DNA of 64,000 nt from Alphaproteobacteria bacterium (GTDB lineage Bacteria; Pseudomonadota; Alphaproteobacteria; Sphingomonadales; Sphingomonadaceae): positions 213,465 to 277,464 of the forward strand of contig JAHJIJ010000027.1 in the NCBI GenBank assembly GCA_018823325.1, read 5' to 3'. Both the position numbers and the translations under genes were made by a program. The notes beneath the pieces were generated by a model that had not been told where the DNA came from, did not search any database, and saw only the letters and a program-made list of their open reading frames with translations. Positions 46,440 through 55,321 of the stretch are shown piece by piece. Position 1 is the stretch's first letter. Every line of letters starts with the position of its first letter.

Positions 46440-47625
46440 CGCGCAATTGCTCAAGCCAGTAATCGACTTGAGCAAAATGTGCAGCCCAAGTCGGTGGTGA
46501 CCAACCTGCCATTCTTCTCAGTTGCTCTGTTCGGCGTTCACTGTGCGGCTGCGCATAATTCTCAATCAGTGTCATCCATCCAATGCCATCAACGGGGCTA
46601 AGATAATCTGGAATTGAACCCGCCAGTTCACGGAAAACCGGAAGATGGCTCGCAATAACCGGGGTCCCGCAAGCAAGCGCTTCGATAACAGGCAGTCCAT
46701 AACCTTCAACAAATGACGGGAACAGAAGCGCTTGTGCTCCTTTCACATAAGCATGTAGATCTGCATCATTACATCTTGGCAGTTCAAGCACATGAGCCTT
46801 AATCGCTGCACATCGCTCAAGCATGTCAACGGTCTGTTCGCTCTCCCAGCCTCGGCGACCGATGACCACCAGTTGCGGACACGCATCACCGAGACGCCGC
46901 GCTAATTCCGCCCATAATGTGAGAAGAAAAAAGTGATTTTTGCGAGCTTCAATCGTCCCAAGCACCAGGAAATAGGGCTTTGACGATTTCTCTTTTCTGA
47001 TCTTACCGGCTTCGGGCGTTGAGAAAGACACACCAAGGGGGGCGACCAACGTACTCGGCGTCCCAGTGGACTTTTCTGCGTCTGCAAATACGCTCAGTTG
47101 ATCGAGCGTATCGTGGCTGTTGCTAATGATGCCAGCGCCATTTTCCAGCACCGACCGCATGCGCAAGCGATGCTTATGTGCTTCGCCTGCCCGGCAGAAT
47201 TCGGGATGGGTAAGGGGAATGAGATCGTGCACAAAATATATCGGGTGGACCCGTGCTTGCGCTAGCCAGGCGGAATGCGCGCGTCGATCCAGTCCGGTGT
47301 GGCCAACATTGAGATAGAATTGACCAGGAACGCTGGGCAGTCTCCTTCCAGAAAATGCCTGCAGCAGCGCTGCCATGCGCAAACGACCGCGGCTCACCCC
47401 TGCATCGTGAGAAAGCAGTATATCGAAAAGACGCTGCGAAGCGCTTGGGGAAAGGACACGCGTGAAATGCCCGCGCTGTACAACTGCTTGCGCGGAAGGC
47501 CTGTAGTGTTCAAGATAAGCCAGACAGGTCCTATCGATCCCGGTCGGCATTACCCCGCTCCACGCTCGCCAGACCAGACGGGAGACATCTAATAGCACGG
47601 GCTCTTGTTGGTCCATGATTGACAT
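46405..47625 (-). CDS. GT4-family glycosyltransferase
   Basis: A 406-residue GT-B retaining glycosyltransferase. The nucleotide-sugar site is FPSFVEGYGLPVIEALACGT (E-x7-E motif), and the conserved PYFLVLGTIEARKNHFFLL begins the C-terminal Rossmann domain. The N-terminal acceptor domain shows YFVHDLIPLTHPEF. It should add a sugar to the capsule repeat; donor and acceptor are unknown. ATG 47625 has AAGGA upstream; ATG 47616 is an alternative. It runs against the kpsS direction and overlaps its last 35 bases. Confidence 0.88.
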   Translation of the reverse strand: MSIMDQQEPVLLDVSRLVWRAWSGVMPTGIDRTCLAYLEHYRPSAQAVVQRGHFTRVLSPSASQRLFDILLSHDAGVSRGRLRMAALLQAFSGRRLPSVPGQFYLNVGHTGLDRRAHSAWLAQARVHPIYFVHDLIPLTHPEFCRAGEAHKHRLRMRSVLENGAGIISNSHDTLDQLSVFADAEKSTGTPSTLVAPLGVSFSTPEAGKIRKEKSSKPYFLVLGTIEARKNHFFLLTLWAELARRLGDACPQLVVIGRRGWESEQTVDMLERCAAIKAHVLELPRCNDADLHAYVKGAQALLFPSFVEGYGLPVIEALACGTPVIASHLPVFRELAGSIPDYLSPVDGIGWMTLIENYAQPHSERRTEQLRRMAGWSPPTWAAHFAQVDYWLEQLRVKHRSGRSSSD

Positions 47626-47885
47626 TAAGATCCTTATATACGCGTTCCGCGTTGGACCGCCGCCTTTATGGCGGCTAGATCGCATGGCCTGAAGTCCTCA
47701 AGGCACGGAAAAGCGCGGTAACAAGAGGCAAATTTAGCGGTGTTGGCTTTCGCATGTATTCATTTGATTGGGCAGGTAGCAGACGATCGGAGGAGGAAAA
47801 TTTTGTCGGCTTGCTATGAACAATCGGCGCTATGATCACAACATGACTGCATTGAAGGCTCCACATTTCGTCGATCACGTCCGCA

Positions 47886-48704
47886 ATGAACACATATATG
47901 ACTAGGCTATCATTGCCGAACGTCACCCTGTGTGCTGCCAGCGATGTCGCGATCGGTGCAACCTTGAGCGCGATGAAGCGGTGCCTTCAGCACGCCAACT
48001 TCCATGAGGCCTTGTTCTTCAGCAGCGCCAACTCGGCTCAGTCGGCCCAAAACCCGATCAGGCATGTTCCCGTCCCCCCCCTTGATAGCAAAGAAGCTTA
48101 TAGCCGCTTCATTCTCGCGGACCTCGCACAGTATATTCAGACCGATTTTGTTTTGATCGTTCAGTGGGACGGCTTCATCGTCGATCCCACTGCATGGAAT
48201 CCGAGTTTTCTGGATTTCGATTATATCGGCGCTCCTTGGACCAATTTCGCACCGCCACGAAATGTCGGCAACGGCGGATTTTCTCTCCGTTCTCGACGCC
48301 TTCTTGAAGCTGGTATGGAACCGTGGTTCGATATCACCCATCCCGAAGATCTGTGCATCTGCCAAGTCAACCGCGATGCGCTATTGGCGCGAAACTTTCG
48401 GATCGCCGATGCCGAGACAGCTCGCCGCTTCTCACGCGAACGAGAGCCAGCCTATGATAGGCATTTCGGCGTCCACGGAGTTTTCACCCTCGCAGAAATA
48501 ATGAATGAAACGGAATTTGATACTTGGCTCCAGCAGATTGGCCCGGGCATTATAGGGAAAAGGGAACTCCTGGATACGATCGACATCCTTGAGCAGAACG
48601 GAAGGCAAACCAGCCACGCCTTCAGACGCGGCAAGAAGGAAGCGCTGGAACGTTTTCCGCTCTCAGTGGCACACCGCCTCTTCAGGCGGTGGTGGTCTGG
48701 ATAA
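47886..48704 (+). CDS. DUF5672-family protein (putative glycosyltransferase)
   Basis: A 272-residue protein with the DUF5672 signature: TDFVLIVQWDGFIVDPTAWN, then DFDYIGAPW and VGNGGFSLRSRRLLE. The order and the DG/D motifs resemble GT-A type transferases, in which QWDG could act as the metal and nucleotide site. Proteins of this family occur in polysaccharide loci, but their reaction is unknown. No signal or membrane helix is visible. The ATG at 47886 overlaps the end of a 20-codon open frame (47843-47905) of doubtful meaning. Confidence 0.8.
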   Translation: MNTYMTRLSLPNVTLCAASDVAIGATLSAMKRCLQHANFHEALFFSSANSAQSAQNPIRHVPVPPLDSKEAYSRFILADLAQYIQTDFVLIVQWDGFIVDPTAWNPSFLDFDYIGAPWTNFAPPRNVGNGGFSLRSRRLLEAGMEPWFDITHPEDLCICQVNRDALLARNFRIADAETARRFSREREPAYDRHFGVHGVFTLAEIMNETEFDTWLQQIGPGIIGKRELLDTIDILEQNGRQTSHAFRRGKKEALERFPLSVAHRLFRRWWSG

Positions 48705-48765
48705 TGAACATTTACCCGTCTACTCAGGCACAACACGCGTCAAACACTGATGCGATCATCCGGCT

Positions 48766-48870
48766 ATGACCGCATCGAAACGCCAATACGTTGTCAAAAA
48801 GGGCGTGCTTTGGAGCGGTTGTGGGATTTATAGCGACATCCTAAAGGCCAAATATGAAGGGACGATATGA
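48766..48870 (+). CDS. Possible 34-residue upstream ORF
   Basis: A short frame (MTASKRQYVVKKG, then LWSGCGIYSDILKAKYEGTI) ending in an ATGA overlap with the sulfotransferase start, so translation of the two would be coupled. It contains one Cys and no signal. No strong ribosome-binding site is visible before its ATG. It may be a leader peptide, the relic of a longer gene, or chance. Confidence 0.3.
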   Translation: MTASKRQYVVKKGVLWSGCGIYSDILKAKYEGTI

Positions 48871-50588
48871 CAAAGGTTATCGGTGAGCGTGCTCCTCGCC
48901 CGGCCCCAGCAGGACGCATCGGCGTGCTGGTGCTTGGCATGCATCGCTCGGGCACCAGTGCTCTGTCACGTGTCCTCAGCCTTCTCGGCAGTGATCTACC
49001 CAAGACCCTGATGGGTGCCAGCCCGACGAATGAGGCAGGCCATTGGGAATCATCGACGATCATGCGTCTCAACGACGAGATCCTGGCTTCAGCCGGATCC
49101 AACTGGCACGATTGGCTGGCGTTCAACAAGGGCTGGCATGACTCCCCCAAAGCCCCCGAGTTCAAGGAGCGTGCGCTTGCCGCAGTGGCGGAGGAGTTCG
49201 GCAACTCGCGCCTCTTCGTCCTGAAGGACCCGCGTATTTGCCGTTTCGCGCCATTCTGGCTCGATGTTCTTGAAACGGCCGATGTCCGCCCAGCGGTCAT
49301 CATACCCGTACGCAACCCGCTGGAGGTTGCGGCATCACTGCACAAGCGGGACGGCATGGAACCTGGGCTGGGACATCTCCTCTGGCTGCGCCATGTACTG
49401 GAGGCGGAAGCGGGGACGCGCGGGCTGCCGCGTTTTCATACCTCCTATGACGCGCTTCTTCATGGCTGGCCGCGTCTGATCTCTGCGACACAAAAAGAGC
49501 TGGGCCTCTCGTGGCCTCGGCTTTCGGACCTTGTCAACGAAGAGATTGGCACGTTCCTGACCGAACGGCTGCGCCATCATCACGAAGCCCCGAAAAGCGT
49601 TTCGGACAACCCCCTGCTGTCCGCCTGGCTGCGTGAGACCTTCGAGATATTCAGCCGCTGGGCGGAAGAGGGCGAGACCGCAGCGGACCAGATCGTGCTG
49701 GACCGCATCCGCGCGGAGCTGGATGCCGCCGCGCCGGCCTTTGCGCGCCTTGTGTCGGCCGGACAGCAGAGCGCGAAGAAGGCCAAAAGCCTTGAGGAGG
49801 ACCTGAAGGAGCAACAGGCGAAGCTGGAAGAGCTTGCCGCAGAACATAGCGTTCTGGTCGATGCCAAGGGCGCGATGGACCAGCAGTTGGCGGAAGCGCA
49901 GACTGCGCTGTCCGCTTCGCAGGCCGCGATTGCGGACCGGGACGAGGAAATCGCGCAGGCGACAAAGCGCCTCGCCGAAGCCAGGGCAGAACTGGCGGAT
50001 ATGCAGGCCAAAGTCGAGACGCTTCGGAGCGAACTCGACGAGACGAAGGGGCAGTTGTCGCACACCCAGAGCGCACTCGCCCAACGTAGTGCGGAAGCCG
50101 ATGAGGCAACGGAGCAGCTAACGGAAACGCGCGCTCGCCTGGCCGAACGCTCCGATGAGGTCACCGCACTGAACAATGCCCTGCGAAACAAGGAGGCTGA
50201 AGCTGCCGTCGCAATCGAGAGGGTCCGCGCGGAGAAGCAGGACGCCGAGCGCCGTCTGTCCGAAAGGTTCAACGAGATCGCGGTTATGACGCGCTTATTG
50301 GGCGAGCGGGAACAAGCCGCCCGCCTTTCGGAGGAACAAGCCGCATGGTTGCGCGACGTATCCGCCGTGCTCATGAACGGTTCCACGCCGGAAACGCTGA
50401 AAGGCCGCCTGGCAGCACTGCTGCCCGCTTCGATCCGCCTGAAAAAGCAGAAGGCACAATTGAAGAAAAAGGGAATTTTCGATCCTGACGCCTATCTCGT
50501 CGCCTATCCCGATGTCGCCGAAGCAGGGATAGACCCCCTGTGGCACTATATAAATCACGGAATGGGCGAAGGGCGCCAGCGCGGCTAG
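48867..50588 (+). CDS. Sulfotransferase with long coiled coil and C-terminal YPDV motif
   Basis: A 573-residue three-part protein. Residues 15-265 are a sulfotransferase-family domain: PAPS 5'-phosphate loop GVLVLGMHRSGTSALSR, FVLKDPRICRF, and the 3'-phosphate-binding IIPVRNPLEVAASLHKRDG. Residues about 300-495 are an uninterrupted Ala/Glu-rich coiled coil. Residues 537-571 hold FDPDAYLVAYPDVAEAGIDP followed by LWHYINHGMGEGR, a motif found in large glycosyltransferases and also at the N-terminus of the next gene product. It probably sulfates the capsular sugar. GAAGGG lies 6 bases before ATG 48867. Confidence 0.85.
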   Translation: MTKVIGERAPRPAPAGRIGVLVLGMHRSGTSALSRVLSLLGSDLPKTLMGASPTNEAGHWESSTIMRLNDEILASAGSNWHDWLAFNKGWHDSPKAPEFKERALAAVAEEFGNSRLFVLKDPRICRFAPFWLDVLETADVRPAVIIPVRNPLEVAASLHKRDGMEPGLGHLLWLRHVLEAEAGTRGLPRFHTSYDALLHGWPRLISATQKELGLSWPRLSDLVNEEIGTFLTERLRHHHEAPKSVSDNPLLSAWLRETFEIFSRWAEEGETAADQIVLDRIRAELDAAAPAFARLVSAGQQSAKKAKSLEEDLKEQQAKLEELAAEHSVLVDAKGAMDQQLAEAQTALSASQAAIADRDEEIAQATKRLAEARAELADMQAKVETLRSELDETKGQLSHTQSALAQRSAEADEATEQLTETRARLAERSDEVTALNNALRNKEAEAAVAIERVRAEKQDAERRLSERFNEIAVMTRLLGEREQAARLSEEQAAWLRDVSAVLMNGSTPETLKGRLAALLPASIRLKKQKAQLKKKGIFDPDAYLVAYPDVAEAGIDPLWHYINHGMGEGRQRG

Positions 50589-50618
50589 GACTGCAAATCG
50601 GGGAATGCAAGCAAGACT

Positions 50619-53600
50619 ATGAAACGGGTTATCAATAAAGATCTCGAAGCACTGCGCAGTTCAGGACTGTTCGATGAGAAATACTATCTGGAACAATATC
50701 CGGACGTGAAGTTGCTCGGCATAGACCCGCTGGAGCACTATTTGTGGGTTGGGGAAAAGATGGGGCGCGCACCATCAGCCAAGATGGCACGTTTAAACGA
50801 TACACCGGTCATAAACCAAGGATATCGCACTAATTACCTTAATAAGAACTCCGGAGATAACAAAGAATATAATGAAAAAATCGGATCGTATGAATACTGT
50901 GGAGAATATTCGTCAATTCATAACGGCCGATCTGAATTAATACCAGAGTTTTCTTTTGATTTGCCCTGCAAATTTTCTGGAATGATAGCAATTCATCTTC
51001 ATCTGTTTCATCTAGAAATGGCTGAAAAATTCAGAAGATACCTAGGCAATATTCCTGTTAAATTCGATCTCTTTGTAAGCCTACCGGAATTCGCAGATTC
51101 ATTTTCCGTCAAAGAATACTTTTCCAAAGTAAGCAATGCGTCGAATGTTGTGGTAGCCAAATTTCCAAATAGAGGGCGCGATATATCCCCCATGTTTGTC
51201 GGATTTGGTCATATTTTAATGAAATATGATTTAATTGGTCATATTCATTCCAAAAAAAGCGACCATACTTATGAAAAAAGAGATTGGTCGACTCATCTTT
51301 TACACCATTTGTTTCATTCCAAAGATCATATATCATCATTACTAAACTATTTTTCAAATAATAATAATTTAGGACTAATATTCCCTGTTTATCACCCAAG
51401 TCTCAAAAATCAAATCGCATGGGGCGCTAACTTTGCAAAATCGCAGCAATTAGCCAAGAAATTCGGATTAACACTCGACCCTTCTGATCTGTGCGCATTC
51501 CCTGCGGGAAGTTTTTTTCTAGCTAGAAATGAAGCCTTAGCTCCTTTCTTCGAGGCAGCATTTAGTATCGACGACTTCGATGAAGAGGCAGGACAGAAAG
51601 ACGGCACACTCGCGCATTCTATTGAAAGAATGGTAGCCATCATTGCAGAAAAACGTGGATTTGAATGCCTTCAGGTCCGAGCGGAAAAACCTCATTCCCT
51701 ATCGACGTCATACACGCGAGGATCACGTTATAAATCCAACCTTCTTGATAAGATAAGGTCTGGAGAAATTGTTTCATGCCCGGCTTTCAGCGTGGATGCG
51801 CCACGTTCGTGCAGGATAGCATTCTTTTCATGTGCCACAGGGGGATATGATCAGCCTCTTCCATTTGAAGCTTTTATCGAAGGTGCAGATTACTATTTTT
51901 TCACGGATAGCAAAATCGATAGAGAAGGCTTCTGGAAACTGACACCTGTGCAGTACTCCGACCCCATCAACCCCATTAAAACTGCACGATACCACAAATC
52001 ACAAGTGCATCACCTGATTAATGAATACGATATCGCTGTATGGATCGATGCCAATATTAGCATTGTTGGCGACGTATCTCCGTTTATCGAAAAAGTTTTA
52101 AAGGAAGACGTATGTTTTGGCGTGATTCCTCACCCCTATAGGAACTCATGCTTCGAGGAAGCAGAGAAACTTATCGATCTAAAAGCGGACAGCGCCGAGA
52201 CAATTAATAACCAAATCAACGAATACCGAAAAATTGGCTATAAGGGTGACAATGGCCTAACCGAAACCAACTTCCTTATAATGAATTTGGGGAAGCCCGA
52301 AACTAGAGATGCCCTAGACGTATGGTGGAATGAAATCAAAAATAATAGCCATCGTGACCAGTTGAGCTTTGACTACGCCCGCTGGAAAGCAAACGCAAAC
52401 TCCACTAATTTGCTTAGTGAAGGGTTATCGATTAGGGCTGATTGGCGATTTTCATATTTTGATCATGGGAATGGTGAACATCCGTACTTGGATACACTGC
52501 CCTTTTTGCGGACGAACAGCGCTGCGCAAGCAATGCCGCCGTCAGTCGACGTCGTTATATGTATCCACAATAGCCCCGATGACGTGGAGCGATGCTTGGC
52601 TTCATTGGTCCGAGCGCGGGATTCGCGAACTCGGCTCATCTTGGTTGATGATGGGTCAGATAAGGCCACACGTGAAGCTATAGACAGGCATTGCTCCAAT
52701 CACCCAGGGGATATCTTAATTAGGCATGCTGCCGCTCGGGGATATACGAAAGCGGCCAATGCAGGGATTAGCCATTCAACTGCTGATTACGTAATTTTAC
52801 TGAATAGCGATACAATCGTCCCCCTCTGTTGGGTCGAGGCACTCATTTCGGCCGGCGAAAGTGATTGCAATATTGGCATTCTAGGCCCGCTATCGAACGC
52901 GGCGAGTTGGCAATCGGTGCCTGACGTCATCGATGCAGCTGGTGATTTTGCCGTTAACGAATTACCCTCAGGGATGTTGGTGGACGACGCCGCCAAATTG
53001 TGCGCTTCTATTTCAAAAGACGTTGTCTATCGAACCCCGGTTATAAATGGATTCTGCTTCGCGATTAAACGCGCGGTAATTAATAAAATAGGCCTTCTTG
53101 ATGAAGAGTCATTTCCTCAGGGTTATGGCGAAGAAAACGACTACTGCTTCAGAGCAGTCAATTCTGGATTTCATTGTGGCCTTGTAACAAAAACCTATGT
53201 TTTCCACGCAAAATCGAAGAGTTTTACTCACGAACGACGTCGCATATTGAGTGCTGAGGGATTTCAAGCATTAGTCAGAAAACACTCCGTTGAGAGAATT
53301 GAAGCTGCCGTTGGTTTCATGAAGGCACACCCAGCGCTGGCGGAGGCACGTAAGGATTTCGCACTGCGCGCTCCTGAATATCGCGCAACTGTAAAACCAA
53401 TCTGCTTTTATTTGCCACAGTTTCATCCGTTCGAAATTAACGACAGATCTTGGGGTGAAGGTTTCACGGAATGGACGAATGTCGTAAAGGCAGAGCCTCT
53501 CTTCCCAGGGCATATTCAACCTAAATTTCCAGGAAAGTTGGGTTTTTATGATCTGCGCTTGCGAGAAACGCTGCAAGCTCAGGCCGATTTGGCATCTCAA

Positions 53601-54449
53601 AATGGTGTGTACGGCTTTTCCATATACTATTACCGCTTTGGATCCGAGCGCCCGATGTGGAAGCCGATAGCCGTTCTTCTTGCCAATCCGGATATTCCAA
53701 TCAATTTTTGTTTTTGTTGGGCCAATGAAGATTGGACAAGGGCTTGGGACGGAAAGACGAAAGATATAATCTTAAAACAGGACTATTCACTTTCAACGAT
53801 AGATAGTATAATTGATGATCTTGTAATTGCTTCAAAGGATGCTCGATATATAAGAGTTGATGGCCGACCTCTGTTTATGATCTATCAAATCAATAAACTC
53901 CCAGACCCTGAAGCGATATTACGGCGCTTTAGAGATAGTTATCGAGCACAAGCTCGCGAAGAAATCGTCATAGGGACAACCTATAACGATGAATTCAGAC
54001 CTGAATGGGAATCTCTCGTCGATATTATCGTTCAGTTTCCTCCCCACCGGACCCCTCGGATCAGCAAGCGCGGATTAGTCAGACCGGAAGATATTGGGGT
54101 ATTTCGTCCTGAACGCGAAGACTATTTTGAGGGCTATGACCAAGTCGTAGCGCAATCCTTAGAGGTCACCGATTTTTATAAAAAACTGCATCCAGGAGTA
54201 TGTCCTGACTGGGATAATTCTCCTCGACGTCCAAAAAATGCGAATGTCTTGGTAGGCAGCTCGCCGGAGAAGTTTGGAAACTGGGTTTCCGAAGCATCTA
54301 AGGCTGTGCAAAGAAAATTCCTGAATGGGCAAATCGTTGCACCATTCTTGTTTGTAAACGCTTGGAATGAATGGGCTGAAGGAGCAATCTTGGAACCAAG
54401 CCAAGCATATGGCGGAGATTATTTAAGAGCTCTGTCCAACAATATCTGA
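50619..54449 (+). CDS. Giant multi-module capsule glycosyltransferase
   Basis: A 1276-residue cytoplasmic enzyme with five recognisable parts: (1) residues 18-50, a YPDV motif (FDEKYYLEQYPDVKLLGIDP); (2) about 115-375, a rhamnan-synthesis-F (RgpF)-like domain (MIAIHLHLFHLEM, FPNRGRDISPM, LIGHIHSKKSDH); (3) about 398-625, a DUF616/TOD1-like transferase domain (IAFFSCATGGYDQPL, YDIAVWIDANISI); (4) about 643-895, a GT2 domain (VDVVICIHNS, ILLNSDT, GEENDYCFR); (5) about 926-1272, a WbsX-like domain (ICFYLPQFHPFEINDRSWGE, WANEDWTRAWDG, NAWNEWAEGA). The DNA is conspicuously AT-rich relative to both flanks, a sign of horizontal acquisition. It probably builds most of the repeat unit. Confidence 0.88.
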   Translation: MKRVINKDLEALRSSGLFDEKYYLEQYPDVKLLGIDPLEHYLWVGEKMGRAPSAKMARLNDTPVINQGYRTNYLNKNSGDNKEYNEKIGSYEYCGEYSSIHNGRSELIPEFSFDLPCKFSGMIAIHLHLFHLEMAEKFRRYLGNIPVKFDLFVSLPEFADSFSVKEYFSKVSNASNVVVAKFPNRGRDISPMFVGFGHILMKYDLIGHIHSKKSDHTYEKRDWSTHLLHHLFHSKDHISSLLNYFSNNNNLGLIFPVYHPSLKNQIAWGANFAKSQQLAKKFGLTLDPSDLCAFPAGSFFLARNEALAPFFEAAFSIDDFDEEAGQKDGTLAHSIERMVAIIAEKRGFECLQVRAEKPHSLSTSYTRGSRYKSNLLDKIRSGEIVSCPAFSVDAPRSCRIAFFSCATGGYDQPLPFEAFIEGADYYFFTDSKIDREGFWKLTPVQYSDPINPIKTARYHKSQVHHLINEYDIAVWIDANISIVGDVSPFIEKVLKEDVCFGVIPHPYRNSCFEEAEKLIDLKADSAETINNQINEYRKIGYKGDNGLTETNFLIMNLGKPETRDALDVWWNEIKNNSHRDQLSFDYARWKANANSTNLLSEGLSIRADWRFSYFDHGNGEHPYLDTLPFLRTNSAAQAMPPSVDVVICIHNSPDDVERCLASLVRARDSRTRLILVDDGSDKATREAIDRHCSNHPGDILIRHAAARGYTKAANAGISHSTADYVILLNSDTIVPLCWVEALISAGESDCNIGILGPLSNAASWQSVPDVIDAAGDFAVNELPSGMLVDDAAKLCASISKDVVYRTPVINGFCFAIKRAVINKIGLLDEESFPQGYGEENDYCFRAVNSGFHCGLVTKTYVFHAKSKSFTHERRRILSAEGFQALVRKHSVERIEAAVGFMKAHPALAEARKDFALRAPEYRATVKPICFYLPQFHPFEINDRSWGEGFTEWTNVVKAEPLFPGHIQPKFPGKLGFYDLRLRETLQAQADLASQNGVYGFSIYYYRFGSERPMWKPIAVLLANPDIPINFCFCWANEDWTRAWDGKTKDIILKQDYSLSTIDSIIDDLVIASKDARYIRVDGRPLFMIYQINKLPDPEAILRRFRDSYRAQAREEIVIGTTYNDEFRPEWESLVDIIVQFPPHRTPRISKRGLVRPEDIGVFRPEREDYFEGYDQVVAQSLEVTDFYKKLHPGVCPDWDNSPRRPKNANVLVGSSPEKFGNWVSEASKAVQRKFLNGQIVAPFLFVNAWNEWAEGAILEPSQAYGGDYLRALSNNI

Positions 54450-54673
54450 ACTACACTAGGACAGCTGGAGACGCTTACTCTCGAGAGCCAAAAACTCAGA
54501 TAGGCGAGATGACAAAAAAATCAAACATCTCGAATCAACTGAGCGTCGGAGGATGTCACATCATGTACTGCCTGCGCCGACAACAGGCGGTGTGGACCGT
54601 CGTTATCAGCGGACTGCGACAAGCTCGAAGTCCATGACTAGCGCCAAGCATTCCAACGGACAATCGCTGCCGG

Positions 54674-55321
54674 CTATAATGCCGAGTACACCGCTAGTGC
54701 CTCTGAGATGTCATCATAAAACCGGCCCAATCCGTCGTGGATAATGAGCGCTTGGTTGCAATACTTTTGGATCGTTCCAGGACTGTGGGAAGCAATCACA
54801 AGCGTTCTATCCGCTCTCTTTTCAAATAGCTCGTGATAGCATTTCCGCTGGAAATCCTGATCGCCAACCAGAATGACCTCATCGATGAGATAACAATCGA
54901 ATTCGATAATGAGCGACAAGGCAAAAGCCAGACGCGCTCGCATGCCAGATGAGTAGGTCTTCACCGGAGCCTTCAACTGCCGGCCAAGCTCCGTGAAATC
55001 CTCTACAAAGTCTTTGATTGCATCATAGTCCTGACCATATATGCGCGCAATGAAGCGCGCATTGTCGTAGCCGGTAAGGCTGCCTTGGAAGCCTCCGCCA
55101 AAACCGAGCGGCCAGGAAAGACTCATGTGTCGCCGGATCCGACCCGATGACGGAAATTCGACGCCACCCAGGAGTTTGATCAGGGTCGATTTGCCAGCGC
55201 CATTCCGCCCGAGCAAGCCGACCTTTTGTCCCTTCTGGATTGTGAAATTCACGCCGTTGAGCACGTTTTTCCGGCCGTGGCCGAGGGGGTAGTGCTTGTG
55301 AATATCCTCGCAGATAATCAT
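54674..55321 (-). CDS. kpsT: Capsule exporter ATPase KpsT
   Basis: A 215-residue ABC-transporter ATPase that drives export of the finished capsular polysaccharide. Walker A is GRNGAGKS, the signature is TYSSGMRARLAFALSL, Walker B is CYLIDEVILVGD, and the H-loop is VIASHS. ATG 55321 overlaps the kpsM stop by the ATGA arrangement, which fixes the start; a longer frame overlapping kpsM is rejected. About 220 bases of apparently gene-free sequence separate its end from the giant transferase gene. Confidence 0.94.
   Translation of the reverse strand: MIICEDIHKHYPLGHGRKNVLNGVNFTIQKGQKVGLLGRNGAGKSTLIKLLGGVEFPSSGRIRRHMSLSWPLGFGGGFQGSLTGYDNARFIARIYGQDYDAIKDFVEDFTELGRQLKAPVKTYSSGMRARLAFALSLIIEFDCYLIDEVILVGDQDFQRKCYHELFEKRADRTLVIASHSPGTIQKYCNQALIIHDGLGRFYDDISEALAVYSAL

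Noticed and set aside
54450..54673. Insertion-sequence remnant between the giant transferase and kpsT
   Set aside because: Neither transposase-like coding nor terminal inverted repeats could be found; only a weak 7-base hairpin (54505-54532) is present.
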